The position numbers and the translations under genes are program-made. The notes under the pieces were generated by a model. The model was not told the DNA's origin. It searched no databases and was given only the letters and a program-made list of their open reading frames with translations. From positions 7,413,501 through 7,477,500 of the forward strand of contig JARFIW010000003.1 in assembly GCA_036346225.1 (NCBI GenBank): DNA of 64,000 nt. Direction: 5' to 3'. Shown piece by piece: positions 22,794 through 34,480 of this stretch. Origin of the DNA: Platerodrilus igneus. Lineage: Eukaryota; Arthropoda; Insecta; Coleoptera; Lycidae. Numbering within the stretch: the stretch's first letter is position 1; the number at the start of each line of letters is the position of its first letter.

Positions 22794-22824
<31 letters not shown>

Positions 22825-22875
22825 ATGTGTGTGTGTGTGTTTGTGTGTGTGTTTGTGTGTGTATTTGCGTGTGAA
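22761..22875. repeat. (TG)n-rich microsatellite
   Basis: Imperfect TG repeats with TT and TA interruptions directly follow the four-copy tandem repeat. Read on the minus strand it is (CA)n, and it is where the LINE at 22880-23925 ends. Confidence 0.9.
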
Positions 22876-22879
22876 GTGT

Positions 22880-23933
22880 GTTTGAAATATTAATTTGTGT
22901 TTATATTTGTCCAGGTTACCAAAAAGTTGGATTGAATTGGTATAATTTTGTACATGTTTGAACTTACATTATTACATAAAAACTAGGTTCTTTCAGAGGA
23001 AAAGATTTGTTTGTTGTATTATTTGCCTCAGGTATGTGTAAATTTGGTTCTTCAAATTTAGCGTTGTAAAAAGAAAAGAAATGCCCTATTCTAATACTTA
23101 AGGTTAACTTTTACTACTACTGTTAGTTATTATTTGTAAGAGACGGGGTTGCTAATATGTAAGAGCATGCAAATTCTACATATTAGGGGTTGGGTTGTTT
23201 CAAAGTCGAGTTAATGTTTTGATCTTGTTGCTTCTGGTCATCAAGAGCGGAGTTCTTGGAATTCCAGTAGATCGGTCTCCGGTTTCCGGGGCAGAACCTC
23301 GGTCCGAAGAGAGGTGGTACTTTTTTGTCTGTGTCCGCGTAGTTTTGTTTGTGTCTTTTATCCGTCAAGATAACGTTGGTGGATGAGTGCCGTGGTTTTT
23401 TGTGTGAGTGCATTTAAGTGTGCAAAAAAGTTTCCGTTCCAAATCACCGCGTGTAGGGTCTTGTTTAATAATGTTTGTCTATGTGCGTAGAGGTACGGTT
23501 GTAAGTCATTACACTCGAATACTATATGTTCTGGTGTTCCTATTTCTCCGCACGTGTATATGTTGTTGTCAACTAAATTCATGCGTTCTCTGTATGTTGG
23601 GTAGGGTTCGAGGCCAGTTAGGTAATGAATAAATCCTCGACCGGGCACCAGGTATTTGGCTTTTAGGCGGTCTTTGATATTTGGGATCATTGCGTATACC
23701 ATTCTACCGGTTGTGCTTTGATTCCATCGTGTCTGCCATTCTGCAAGTATGTAGTTCTTTACTTCCATTTTTGTCGTGCGCAGTTGGTTTGAGTTTAAGC
23801 TGCGTTGTAGCTGTTGTCAATGTGTGTAAGATAGTACATTGAAACTCGCTGTTTCACTACTAGGTCCAAAGGCATAGTTCCCACCAGTACATTAAGTGCA
23901 TCATGCGCGGTAGTTTCATAAGTCCCCGTCAGT
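22880..23933 (-). mobile_element. R1-like LINE, 3' part
   Basis: Downstream half of a LINE interrupted by the hAT element. The minus strand resumes with YETTAHDALNVLVGTMPLDL straight after the hAT target duplication. Next come YILAEWQTRWNQSTTGRMVY, YLTGLEPYPTYRERMNLVDN and CGEIGTPEHIVFEC, the C-terminal zinc-like region of R1/Jockey-type ORF2. Coding peters out near 23183 after a frame change. About 300 bp of 3' UTR follows, and the element ends at a (CA)n tract without a clear poly(A). Its 5' part is at 37353-38545. Confidence 0.75.
23358..23768 (-). pseudogene. LINE ORF2 C-terminal region
   Basis: 136 open codons with AEWQTRWNQSTTGRMVYAMI, HYLTGLEPYPTYRERMN and TCGEIGTPEHIVFECNDLQP. The Trp-rich start is the post-RNase H region, and the Cys-x-Cys/His-x-Cys arrangement (YTCG...EHIVFEC) is the putative nucleic-acid-binding tail of R1-type ORF2. 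Upstream coding is interrupted by a TAA near 23797; the frame then continues past the hAT insertion site. Role: RNA/DNA binding during target-primed reverse transcription; now defunct. Confidence 0.75.
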
Positions 23934-24633
23934 CAGTGGCGTAACTACACCCCTGCCAGCCCCCGCTATGCGGGGGGGCCCCAAGTGCAAGAAGGCCCAA
24001 ACGATAATAAACTCAACTTATTCATCTTCAACGTATTTGGCAGGTAAGAAACGGTCAAGAAAATATTGCAGATAATTCAGAAACCGCAGGTTAACGAACG
24101 TTTTCTTGATGTTACTACTAGGAACTGCTGAAATACAAGAAATAATAATTAAGATAAATACTGAACACCACCTGCAGCCTGCATCCTTTCTTCTTTCTAT
24201 CCGTTCTGTCCTATTTTGTAAGGGTTAATAAACAGATGAAAGAGACTGTAAACTTTAATAACAAAGATGTCTATATTATTCTTAAGTGATAAGTTGTATA
24301 AAGTGGTAAAGCATTATTAAACGACGTATAGTAGGGGTAGTTTGGTTTGTGGGATTTTAAATAGGAATAAAAGGGCTATTGTCTGTACAGTACAGATTCA
24401 CAGGATGGCAGGTAGCTTAGTAACCTTCGCTTTCTAGAAATATAATACTAGAAAGAAATTCATTTTGTGGTTTCTAGTCAGCTGGTTGCAACGTATTTGC
24501 ATTAGCTGCATTATATATAACGGAAAGGAAGTAAAAAAGCATTCCAGTACGTTTTACTCAATAGTGTTGTGTTCGTATTACAGGAGGTCTTTCATATTTA
24601 AACGTAAGTATTTATATCTATTTTTTATTAAAC

Positions 24634-26490
24634 TGTGGCCTTTTTCTTGATTCCGATTTTATTTTAACGAGAATTTCCGATAATAACGAATGGAGCCCAC
24701 GGCAAATCAAGATGGAAAGTGGCTCTAAGATGAGGAAATCTCAAAGGCAAGCGGCTAGTCGAACTTTATGCTCTGGGTGGAGAATGAGCTGTGGGTCGGG
24801 GTGTAATTGCAACCACTAATAATAAGAATAAGGCGCCACCGTATTTTTTTATACTGAGAAGACCAAATACTAGTCAGTTGTACAAGGCAAATGCGGAAAC
24901 CTGTTTCCTATAACCGCTATATAATTTTTAAAGACCTCCTAACCTTTGAGGTATCTTACCTTATGGTTCGACCTTGATCTAGCAATCCTGCACTGCACCT
25001 GTGAACAGATTAAACAAAGAAAAGCACGGTTTGTGCATTCAAATTCAAAAATAATCAAATACTATCAGAATCGACTTTCATTCCTCTTAAATAAAAGATA
25101 ATCTTTAGTCCGAAAATAAGTATCTATTCTTTATGATATCCAATAAGGTAATGTTTCGTTTACAAAAAATGTCTTCCTCTATAAGTTAATTTAAAATTAG
25201 GAAGAGTTAATTATAATGGCACTGAAAGTATCAGTACCAGTTAATATTTAATGAAGTTTATATTACAATTTAACAAAGCATAAAATCGCTTATTTAAAGA
25301 AGGAGTTAATTATGGTAAATTTACCTTAATTTCACAGATGATAATAACAACTAATTGTTCATAAAATATCAATTATAAAGATTCAATTTCTAAAGATTTA
25401 AAATAAAAAGAATTTAATTTATCTAATTTGTAGTGACATCTTTTGATGTTTTATTGAGTTAATAAAAGGATTTGTAAAACAAATTGCAGATTTCTAACAT
25501 GTGATTACGAAAAATATAACTGAGGTCTAGCCTTGACCTATTTTTATGGTTAACACAAGTCGACTACAGCAAAATTTATCTCGTTACTACGGAAAGTTCA
25601 AACAAATACGGATCTAATCATTTGTACATACCAAAGTTCAATTTACACTATATACTTGCGTGAATGCTGACACATGTTTTAACACGGAAAATTCCATACC
25701 AAACAAACATCTGCGCTGCTTACTGAAAAACCGTCACCTGGCTTCCATAAACTGCGTTTCAATAATTAATACCACAAGAAAGCAAATGTTGATTGTACTT
25801 GATTTGAATAACTTTATTATGTAATTCCATATTATACAAGGATAAAATTGTTTTCCATTACTTCAAATGAATACCATTCAGAAAAGGCTTCTTTAGAATC
25901 TACGTTGCAATATAATTTACATTTAAATTTAATATCTCGAAAGTTCATGTTTTAAATTGCATAATTTTCAAAAGTTACACTGAAAGTTTCAATTAATATT
26001 GTTATAGAAAATAAATTCACTTACTGTTCTAATGGTCTTATTTAACCAAAGCTTCATCGTTCTTTTCGACTGCCCTCAACACAAAACGGACCGTTCGAAA
26101 CAAATTTATGCAGATAGCATACACGTGCAATTTCCATTTACAGCTTCCAACAAAAATCAAAAACGGACATTGTTCCTTCGAACAATTATCGACCTGCTTG
26201 AACCTTTGCTTCGTCGGAAGTGACCGCTGAGCTTGTTGCTACCCAGTAACAAAGATACGTTGCGATTCCTGAGTGGAAGGGATCCAGAAAGGATACCAAA
26301 CAAAGCTTTTATTTTGTCTCCGTAGAATTTAACTTTTAACATGAACTAAATACTAGTTCTTCATTGGATAATAGATAGAATTATATTAAGTGGATTGGAT
26401 TACATTATAATGTGTTATATTATTTAACATTTAATAAAAGAAATGATTATACAGATATATATATATAAGGTAGAAAATAAAATTGCTACA
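24634..26490 (-). repeat. 3' LTR of the nested Gypsy
   Basis: Matches 32406-34262 over its whole 1857 bp. By eye the differences are mostly one- to three-base indels. A purine-rich stretch (AGAAAGAGGCAG, minus) precedes it at 26491-26502, as expected for a polypurine tract. Confidence 0.9.
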
Positions 26491-27065
26491 CTGCCTCTTT
26501 CTAAGAGAAAAATTCTGGAATAAATACTAAGAATTTTTTTGAAATTATTTTACTATTCACAACTTATTATTAAAATTTTTACAAAGATAAAACAAAATTA
26601 CCACTTATGGTACAACATAATTGTAAATGAGTGACAGTAACTACCGGTCTATACGCCACAAGGGGACAAATTGGGAAGTCTTAATCGGTAGGGTGTCATT
26701 ATCGTTTAATCATATTCGGGTTAATATATCACTCATTTATACTCGAAACCTAAACAACAAAACATATAATACTACTGTATTATAACTCTTTAATGAAAAT
26801 ATCAAATTATCATGACAAACATATTTTTAATTTATTAATTTTAATTTACATATTTACAAAAGAAGAAAAGGACTCTCATTATCCTTGAGATCCACTCTAA
26901 ACATAACTTCAAAACAGCAAACATGTCTTGAAATCACTAATGTTCAACAATTCTACCGCATGTATATGCAACCAAAATGTAGAAATATCTCTTTCCCTGA
27001 AGAGACAAGTAAAACGTCACCACGTCTTACTCCTCAAAAATTTCACTCACGCATGAATGAAAAAT

Positions 27066-27181
27066 AGAACATTGCTATCTCACACAATATTCATTATAAA
27101 CATAGAACATTGCTATCTCACGCAATATTCATAATTAAACGTAGAACATTGTCAGCTTACACAATATTCCTACTAAACATA
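27066..27181. repeat. 39-bp tandem repeat, three copies
   Basis: AGAACATTGCTATCTCACAC-type units start near 27066, 27104 and 27143 and end AAACAT/AAACGT. Lies in the 3' untranslated part of the Gypsy element. Confidence 0.8.
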
Positions 27182-27699
27182 ACTATCAAAGTTACTAAAA
27201 ATGTTGACCTCCAACCAATATTTAATATGGACTCAATTACCTGATTCCTATTATTAACACCTTGATTACAAATCAAAAAATACTAACCAACTATATACAA
27301 CTTTATCATTATTCATAACCATAAGCATACCTAAACATTCCTTTATAACCTAGAACAAAAAATCATACGACAAATGAAATCATTTGACAAACGGAAACAT
27401 GTAACTTTTATCTTGACTCAAATAAGTAACTTGCAACTAACAATATCAGCACAGTCTAGTGTCAGCCTTACTGCACTATGAAAATTCTTTTTATACTTCT
27501 TATCTAACATCTAAAATTTTAGACTACCAAACAGTATTCCAATACAATATTTAAACTTTTTACTAAAGGTAAGACAGAAATGATACCTACTATCAACCAT
27601 TAAATACGTCAATAACACTAATTAATGTCCAGGAACGTTCTCTCTTTCAAAATCAGCTTCTGAACTCTGAATAAGGTTTTAAGTCCTTAACATGCCATC

Positions 27700-28660
27700 T
27701 GCCTGCTTTGAACCATTTTCATTAATCAATTCATAAATTAAATTTGAAACTTTCTTTTAACAATGCTCAAAACATATTTTGGCGCAAGCTTAGCTGTAAA
27801 CTTATCACTTGCTTTCGAAAGAACTTTATTTGACCTCCAAACTTTGTCACCTACTTGAAAGAATGTTACGTCTTCTTAAATTATCGACTTACTAGACTGC
27901 ATGTAAGCTAAATGTAACCTTTTCTGTAGTCTATAAAAATATCAAACAGTCCTTGATGATCTGAACATACGAAGGTCTATCTCTAGAAATAAAATCAATA
28001 TCAACTGAGGGTTCCACATCAAGACCATAAAATCTTCCAGATACAGGAACATGTCTAAAAAACTAAGAAATTTGGCGAATAACCAGTGCATGATGTTTTG
28101 CAGAATTAATCGCATACTGAATTTGGGGTAACTCTATGTCCCAAGTATCATGTTCTTTAATATACGAACGTATAGCTGTTCCAACCGTTCTATTTATCCT
28201 CTCTACAAATTACATTGGGGAGAGTAAACTGCATTAAACCAAATTTTTGAACGTCATATTTTGTACATACGGCCTTGAAATTTTACCACTAAATTGTGAG
28301 CCATTGTCACAAATAATATAGGGAACACCATAAACTAAAAAACTTTTTCCTCCAATACACGTTCTATTAAATGAGCTTTTGCACTACGTAACGGAAACAA
28401 TAACGTAAATTTTGAGAACCAATCACCTATAACTAACAACCATTTGTGTCCAACCTTAGACCGTGGAAATGGGCCCATGAGGTCTATAGCAACAATCTGA
28501 AAGGAACTTCACTTTTTTCCTTTCCCATTAAACCAAGGGGTCCTCTATTCGATGCCTTCTGTACCACACGTTAAACAATTTTACAAAATTTCAACATCAA
28601 TACGCATTTTGGCCAATAAAAATTCTCTTGTATGCGTGCCAATGTTTTAAAAACCAAAAT
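27700..28660 (-). pseudogene. integrase of the nested Gypsy
   Basis: Minus-strand pieces in order are GHFGF with a later Cys pair (zinc-binding N-terminus, damaged), IAIDLMGPFPRSKVG-like text with the first Asp, WLLVIGDWFSKFTLLFPLRS, VYGVPYIICDNGSQFSGK with the second Asp, and FVERINRTVGTAIRSYIK with the Glu. Then WDIELPQIQYAINSAKHHA follows. Several one-base shifts and stops separate them. It resembles the intact integrase at 5461-6366. All three catalytic residues survive, but no continuous frame does. Confidence 0.75.
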
Positions 28661-28879
28661 GACCGGCCACTGAAGGGTCATGATTATCCGAATAACCTCT
28701 TCCTTTTGTGATCTAGGGACTAAATATTTCCATTCCTTACATTCGACGAGTGGTAAATTTGATGAAAGAAATTTAAAACATAATTATCTTCTACCTTCCA
28801 TTGTGGGTAATCATCAGGTGAAGCTAAAATTTTCTCCGAAGAGACACATACCAGGGATCCACATCATCTAACTTGATCT

Positions 28880-29470
28880 CAACCAAATTATCAACATAAC
28901 TCACGACTGGAACTGCGACTAAGACAATCTGGAACTACATTGAACTTCCTTTTCGATGAACCAACTCAAAGGTATGCTGTCTTAAACGGACTGCCCATCT
29001 AGCTAATTTTCCGGTTGGTTTTGTATATTATTAAGCCATAACAAAGAAAAGTGATCTGTGATAACAAAACGGGTACCTTCTACCCAAGGTCGGAATTTTC
29101 TATAGCAAAATTACAGCGAACATTCTTTCTCCGTGACTGAATAGTTTCGCTCAGTTCGGGTAAGTGATTTACTGGCATAAGAGATAACGTGTTCTACATC
29201 ATCGATTTTTGAACTAGAACTGCTCCGAGTCCTGTATCACTAGCATCGCATTCGACAATAAATGGAACTGAATAGTCCGGTTGGATAACAATGGGCGGAA
29301 ACTAAAGCCTGTTTAATCTGTACAATGAGTTCTCAGCCTCAGATGTCCAAACAATAGATTGGCCCTTTTTCTTCCTTTTACCAAATCACTGATCGGTGAC
29401 ACTAAAGATGAAAAGTTTTTATAAAACGACGATACCAACTACACATTCCTAAAAACGTTTGACCTCAGTA
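28880..29470 (-). pseudogene. RNase H region of the nested Gypsy
   Basis: Minus-strand text gives FLGMCSWYRRFIK (RT-to-RNase H connection), FIVECDASDTGLGAVL (catalytic Asp block of Ty3/Gypsy RNase H), then YGLIIYKTNRK and VPDCLSR, which stands where the ALSR box usually ends the domain. RNase H removes the RNA template. Frameshifts occur between the blocks. Confidence 0.7.
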
Positions 29471-29476
29471 GTTGTC

Positions 29477-30279
29477 TTAGGTCTGGGGAAATTTACCATC
29501 GCAGAAACCTTTTCGGGGTCTGTAAAGAGAGTTCGATCCAACAATATAACCAAGAAATTTTAACGATTTCTTAAAGAATTCACACTTTTTCAAATTAATC
29601 GTAAGGTTTGCTTCCTTAAGACGTTCCTTCACCGTTTCTAATAACTTCAAATGTTCCTCAAAAGATGATGAACACAAAATAATGTCATCTAAATAACAAA
29701 AACATGTGGCTCAAACTTCGGTCCAAAATTGAATCAACCAAACGCTGTTGCGTCTGAGCAGCATTCTTTAATCCGAATGGCATGGTGACAAACCTATATT
29801 GTCCTCTCGAATAACACTAAACGCTGTTTTATCCTTAGATGTTTCGGAAAGTGGGATTTGCCAAAAACTCTTTCTAAGGTCTAAACTAGAAATGTAATTT
29901 GCACCTCTAAGTAAATTTATAATCCTATCGATATTTGGCAATGGGTAGCTATCATGTTTAGTAATATCATTGAGTGCCCTTCCGTCAAAACAAAATCTGT
30001 ACTCACTGTCTTGTTTTTAACTAACAATACAGGGGATGACCATGGACTCTGACATTCTTCCACTACTCCCAATCTCAGCATCTCATCTAATTCTTTATCT
30101 AACATCTTGCTCATAAAGGGGACATGACATATGGTTTTTCGAAATGGTTTTGCATCACCAGTATCAATATCTAAAACAATTTTATCGGTACGCCCTAGTC
30201 TCTCTTCACTGCTAATTTCCTTGTAAGATTCTATTGCTATTCGTGCTTTTTCTTGTTGTGTTTCTAACAAATCATCCAA
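29477..30279 (-). pseudogene. reverse transcriptase of the nested Gypsy
   Basis: 30279-29917 reads IVLDIDTGDAKPFRKTICHV and LDEMLRLGVVEECQSPWSSP, the N-terminal fingers of Gypsy RT. 29677-29477 reads FEEHLKLLETVKERLKEANL and LKKCEFFKKSLKFLGYIVG, the thumb region. The palm between them lies across frame changes, with RKSFWQIPLSET-like and PFGLKNAAQT-like text in shifted frames. Dead copy. Confidence 0.75.
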
Positions 30280-30295
30280 ACTAAGTAATTGATTA

Positions 30296-30664
30296 CTACA
30301 ACTTAAGGGTACTGACGAATGACCAATATACGAAATCTATTGTTATCATAATCTTGAATTTGCCATGTATTGTTTTGAAATCTGCTATTAAACCAAAGGA
30401 TTTTGAAATCGCTACCAAAAATAAATGTGTGAGGAAGAGATGGTACAACCAAAGCGTTAACAATACGATATTGTCTACCAACTCTAATGGGTAAATCAAC
30501 TGAACCAATAACTTCTTGAAGAGCACCATCGCAGTGGAAACTATTTTCTTCTCAGTTTTAAAAACCTTCAAATTTAATTCTTCAAGAACAGAAAACGCTA
30601 ACGAACCAACAACGGTAGTAGTACAACCAGAGTCAAACAAACCTGTGACATCTCTATCTAACAT
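30296..30664 (-). pseudogene. retropepsin region of the nested Gypsy
   Basis: Contains GLFDSGCTTTVVGSLAFSVL. DSG is the catalytic triad of an aspartic retropepsin, with the following Thr/Val-rich turn. The rest runs into a shifted frame after AMVLFKK. It would release the gag and pol proteins. Located, as usual, between gag and RT. Confidence 0.65.
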
Positions 30665-31218
30665 TTTACCATAATATACGGACGATTGTCTTGAGGTTTC
30701 CTTAAAAATAACGCGTCAGCTTTGGCTTGACGTTCCCTTGACAAAAATCTTTAACGATGCCTAGCCATTTTGACCAATCATCTATATCAAAAAATTTTCT
30801 TGCTTACACAACATAACTGTAGCCTTTTGCATGAAAGCGCGATGCGGCCACTCTGCATCTGCCTATCTACTCGTTTTTGAACACGACGGACAATTTATTG
30901 ACTTAAATCCACTATATCCGCAGCTATAACAAAATATTTTACGAGGAATCTTACACCTCCAAAAGTATGACCTTCATCAAACAATTCCAACATGTAAGTT
31001 TATTTAATTTATATTTATTTACAAAGACTCTACTAGAGGATTATTATTATTATTACTATTACTGTTGGGAGATTGTATTTGAGGGGAAATGATTGATTAT
31101 AAAAACTCGACCAGTTCGCGCTGAAAAGTTTCTTACAGGAGCTGACCAATTATTTTCAACTTGAAATTTTGACTTTCCTAATGTTTTCGGAACATATTTT
31201 ACTGGACTTTGTACTAAT

Positions 31219-32223
31219 TTATGCTTGGATGCATATTTCTTCCAATTTCTTACACAACCTTATCAATGTAGACATACTATCAATTTCCGTTAGAGCTAAT
31301 TGACAAATAAAATCAGGTAATAGGTTCTTCTTTACCATTCTAACTTTTGTACTTTCCGCAGGTGATTGTGGTAACCTACTAAACAAATTCTCCATATGAG
31401 CTATATAAATGACTACAGATTCTCCTTTTTGTTGATGACGTGACCTAATCTTTTCCCAAATCTCGTCCTCTGAGTGTGATGGTAAGAAATCTTCCTTTAA
31501 TCGAATAACTAATGAATTCCAGTTTGTTAAAGAATTTCGAACACAACGATACCATTCTAAACCGTTACCTGTAAACAATTCTACAGAAGCATTAAATAAA
31601 TCTTCTTCAGATACTTTACGCGAGTGTGCCAACTCAGCTACTCTATCTAAAAATTGATGAACCTGTTTTGGATCTCCTGAAAATTTTACTGACCAGAACC
31701 AATTGGAATAGGGGTACTAAATATGAAACAGTATGAATAGGAGTACTGACAACTGCTGGAATGGTTTCTCTCATTGAAAATTCACCATAGCGTTTACATC
31801 TTCATTCTTCTTAAGCTTTTCATGTAGCTCTGCCTCCAGTAAGAATAGTTGCCAATGATTCATTCTTAAATAAAGTTACTTCATCTGAATTATCTAAAGG
31901 TTTTTATTCTCTAACTCGACCATCAAGATGTATCAATCTCGACTGTATCCTCTTAAATTGGGTCTGCTAATTCCCTTCAAATTCTAATAAAACATTTCTT
32001 ACTGACTCTATCGAAGCCTCAATTTCATCTCGTTCATCTGAATAATCTACGACATATGTGGAAAGATCAATTAAACGACCAGGTAATGTTGTTTCTTTGG
32101 CTAATAATCCCTAACATTTTCCTCTTATCCTGCATCGGTTCTGCTAACAACTCCACGGATTCTCAATTCATAATCCAACTCATCTTTATGCAAATAAACA
32201 ACTTGATACGTCTCAGCCATCAT
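31219..32223 (-). pseudogene. gag of the nested Gypsy
   Basis: The minus-strand start at 32223 or 32220 opens AETYQVVYLHKDELDYELRI, followed by a stop. The 31632-31219 piece holds the capsid-like retrotransposon gag domain: FTGNGLEWYRCVRNSLTNWN, SLVIRLKEDFLPSHSEDEIW and RSRHQQKGESVVIYIAHMEN. A Cys-rich zinc-knuckle stretch around 30780-30960 is only partly readable. Gag would form the particle that packages the element's RNA. Confidence 0.7.
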
Positions 32224-32387
32224 GGATTAGGCTAACTAACTAATTACAAATTAAACTCAATTAAACAACAACATCAATAGACTAAATTAATCTGAGGTAA
32301 ATGATTTATAAACCACAAGTGCAAACAACCAAAGTCAATCAAGCCTATACTTTATGTGCTTATACAATTGATACAGCAATCGAGGCC

Positions 32388-32405
32388 TACACGCTGGGCG
32401 CTATT
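32388..32405 (-). other. primer-binding site of the nested Gypsy (degenerate)
   Basis: Directly inside the 5' LTR the minus strand reads AATAGCGCCCAGCGTGTA, close to the TGGCGCCCA-CGTGG type of Gypsy primer site. Position right next to the LTR end supports it. Confidence 0.55.
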
Positions 32406-34262
32406 TGTGGCCTTTTTTTGATTCCGATTTTATTTTAACGAGAATTTCCGATAATAAAATGGAGCCCACGGCAAATCAAGATGGAAAGTGGCTCTAAGTT
32501 GAGGAAATCTCAAAGGCAAGGGCTAGTCGAACTTTATGCTCTGGGTGGAGAATGAGCTGTGGGTCGGGGTGTAATTGCAACCACTAATAATAAGAATAAG
32601 GCGCCACCGTATTTTTTATACGGAAGACCAAATACAAGTCCCTTGTACAAGGCAAATGCGGAAACCTGTTTCCTATAACCGCTATATAATTTTAAAGACC
32701 TCCTAACCTTTGAGGTATCTTACCTTATGGTTCGACCTTGATCTAGCAATCCTGCACTGCACCTGTGAACAGATTAAACAAAGAAAAGGGTTTGTGCATT
32801 CAAATTCAAAAATAATCAAATACTATCAGAATCGACTTTCATTCCTCTTAAATAAAAGATAATCTTTAGTCCGAAAATAAGTATCTATTCTTTATGATAT
32901 CCAATAAGGTAATGTTTCGTTTACAAAAAATGTCTTCCTTTATAAGTTAATTTAAAATTAGGAAGAGTTAATTATAATGGCACTGAAAGTATCAGTACCA
33001 GTTAATATTTAATGAAGTTTATATTACAATTTAACAAAGCATAAAATCGCTTATTTAAAGAAGGAGTTAATTATGGTAAATTTACCTTAATTTCACAGAT
33101 GATAATAACAACTAATTGTTCATAAAATATCAATTATAAAGATTCAATTTCTAAAGATTTAAAATAAAGAATTTAATTTATCTAATTTGTAGTGACATCT
33201 TTTGATGTTTTATTGAGTTAATAAAAGGATTTGTAAAACAAATTGCAGATTTCTAACATGTGATTACGAAAAATATAACTGAGGTCTAGCCTTGACCTAT
33301 TTTATGGTTAACACAAGTCGACTACAGCAAAATTTATCTCGTTACTACGTCGAAAGTTCAAACAAATACGGATCTAATCATTTGTACATACCAAAGTTCA
33401 ATTTACACTATATACTTGCGTGAATGCTGACACATGTTTTAACACGGAAAATTCCATACCAAACAAACATCTGCGCTGCTTACTGAAAAACCGTCACCTG
33501 GCTTCCATAAACTGCGTTTCAATAATTAATACCACAAGAAAGCAAATGTTGATTGTACTTGATTTGAATAACTTTACTTATGTAATTCCATATTATACAA
33601 GGATAAAAATTGTTTTCCATTACTTCAAATGAATACCATTCAGAAAAGAGCTTCTTTAGAATCTACGTTGCAATATAATTTACATTTAAATTTAATATCT
33701 CGAAAGTTCATGTTTTAAATTGCATAATTTTCAAAAGTTACACTGAAAGTTTCAATTAATATTGTTATAGAAAATAAATTCACTTACTGTTCCTAATGGT
33801 CTTATTTAACCAAAGCTTCATCGTTCTTTTCGACTGCCCTCAACACAAAACGGACCGTTCGAAACAAATTTATGCAGATAGCATACACGTGCAATTTCCA
33901 TTTTACACGCTTCCAACGATAAAAATCAAAACGGACATTGTTCCTTCGAACAATTATCGACCTGCTTGAACCTTTGCTTCGTCGGAAGTGACCGCTGAGC
34001 TTGTTGCTACCCAGTAACAAAGATACGTTGCGATTCCTGAGTGGAAGGGGATCCAGAAAGGATACCAAACGAAAGCTTTTATTTTGTCTCCGTAGAATTT
34101 AACTTTTAACATGAACTAAATACTAGTTCTTCATTGGATAATAGATAGAATTATATTAAGTGGATTGGATTACATTATAATGTGTTATATTATTTAACAT
34201 TTAATAAAAGAAATGATTATACAGATATATATATATATAAGGTAGAAAATAAAATTGCTACA
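32406..34262 (-). repeat. 5' LTR of the nested Gypsy
   Basis: Same length as the other LTR (1857 bp). Contains the retained strings AGTGGCTCTAAG and AGGCGCCACCGTA near its left edge. Promoter elements were not resolved. Confidence 0.9.
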
Positions 34263-34480
34263 AAACTACTATTGATTTGATCATAGTTGAAGTCGCGCTG
34301 AGAAATACATATAAATAAATCTTTAAGCATTCAATAAAAATCATTTATATTTTGTTAATTAAAGCATTTAAAGCAAAGTATGTATGTGTTATTTGTAATT
34401 TCAAAAGGCTTTTAAATAATTATTACTTATCTAATTACATTATAATTAATTTCATTCAAAATTGCAGGAAATAATATACA

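Larger units (their letters stand above)
24634..34262 (-). mobile_element. full-length Gypsy retrotransposon nested in the hAT
   Basis: 9629 bp bounded by two 1857-bp LTRs that start TG and end CA on the plus strand. AAAC flanks both ends (24630-24633 and 34263-34266). On the minus strand the order is LTR, primer site, gag, protease, RT, RNase H, integrase, LTR. LTRs of this length are unusually long for the group. The coding region is broken by many frame changes despite very similar LTRs. Confidence 0.9.

Noticed and set aside
24826..24844. Second Gypsy primer site (GGCGCCACC)
   Set aside because: It lies inside the LTR in both copies, so it is LTR sequence, not a primer site. The similar string at 17053-17062 has no LTR context.
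27066..27181. CRISPR-like array
   Set aside because: Three adjoining 39-bp units without unique spacers, inside a eukaryotic retrotransposon.
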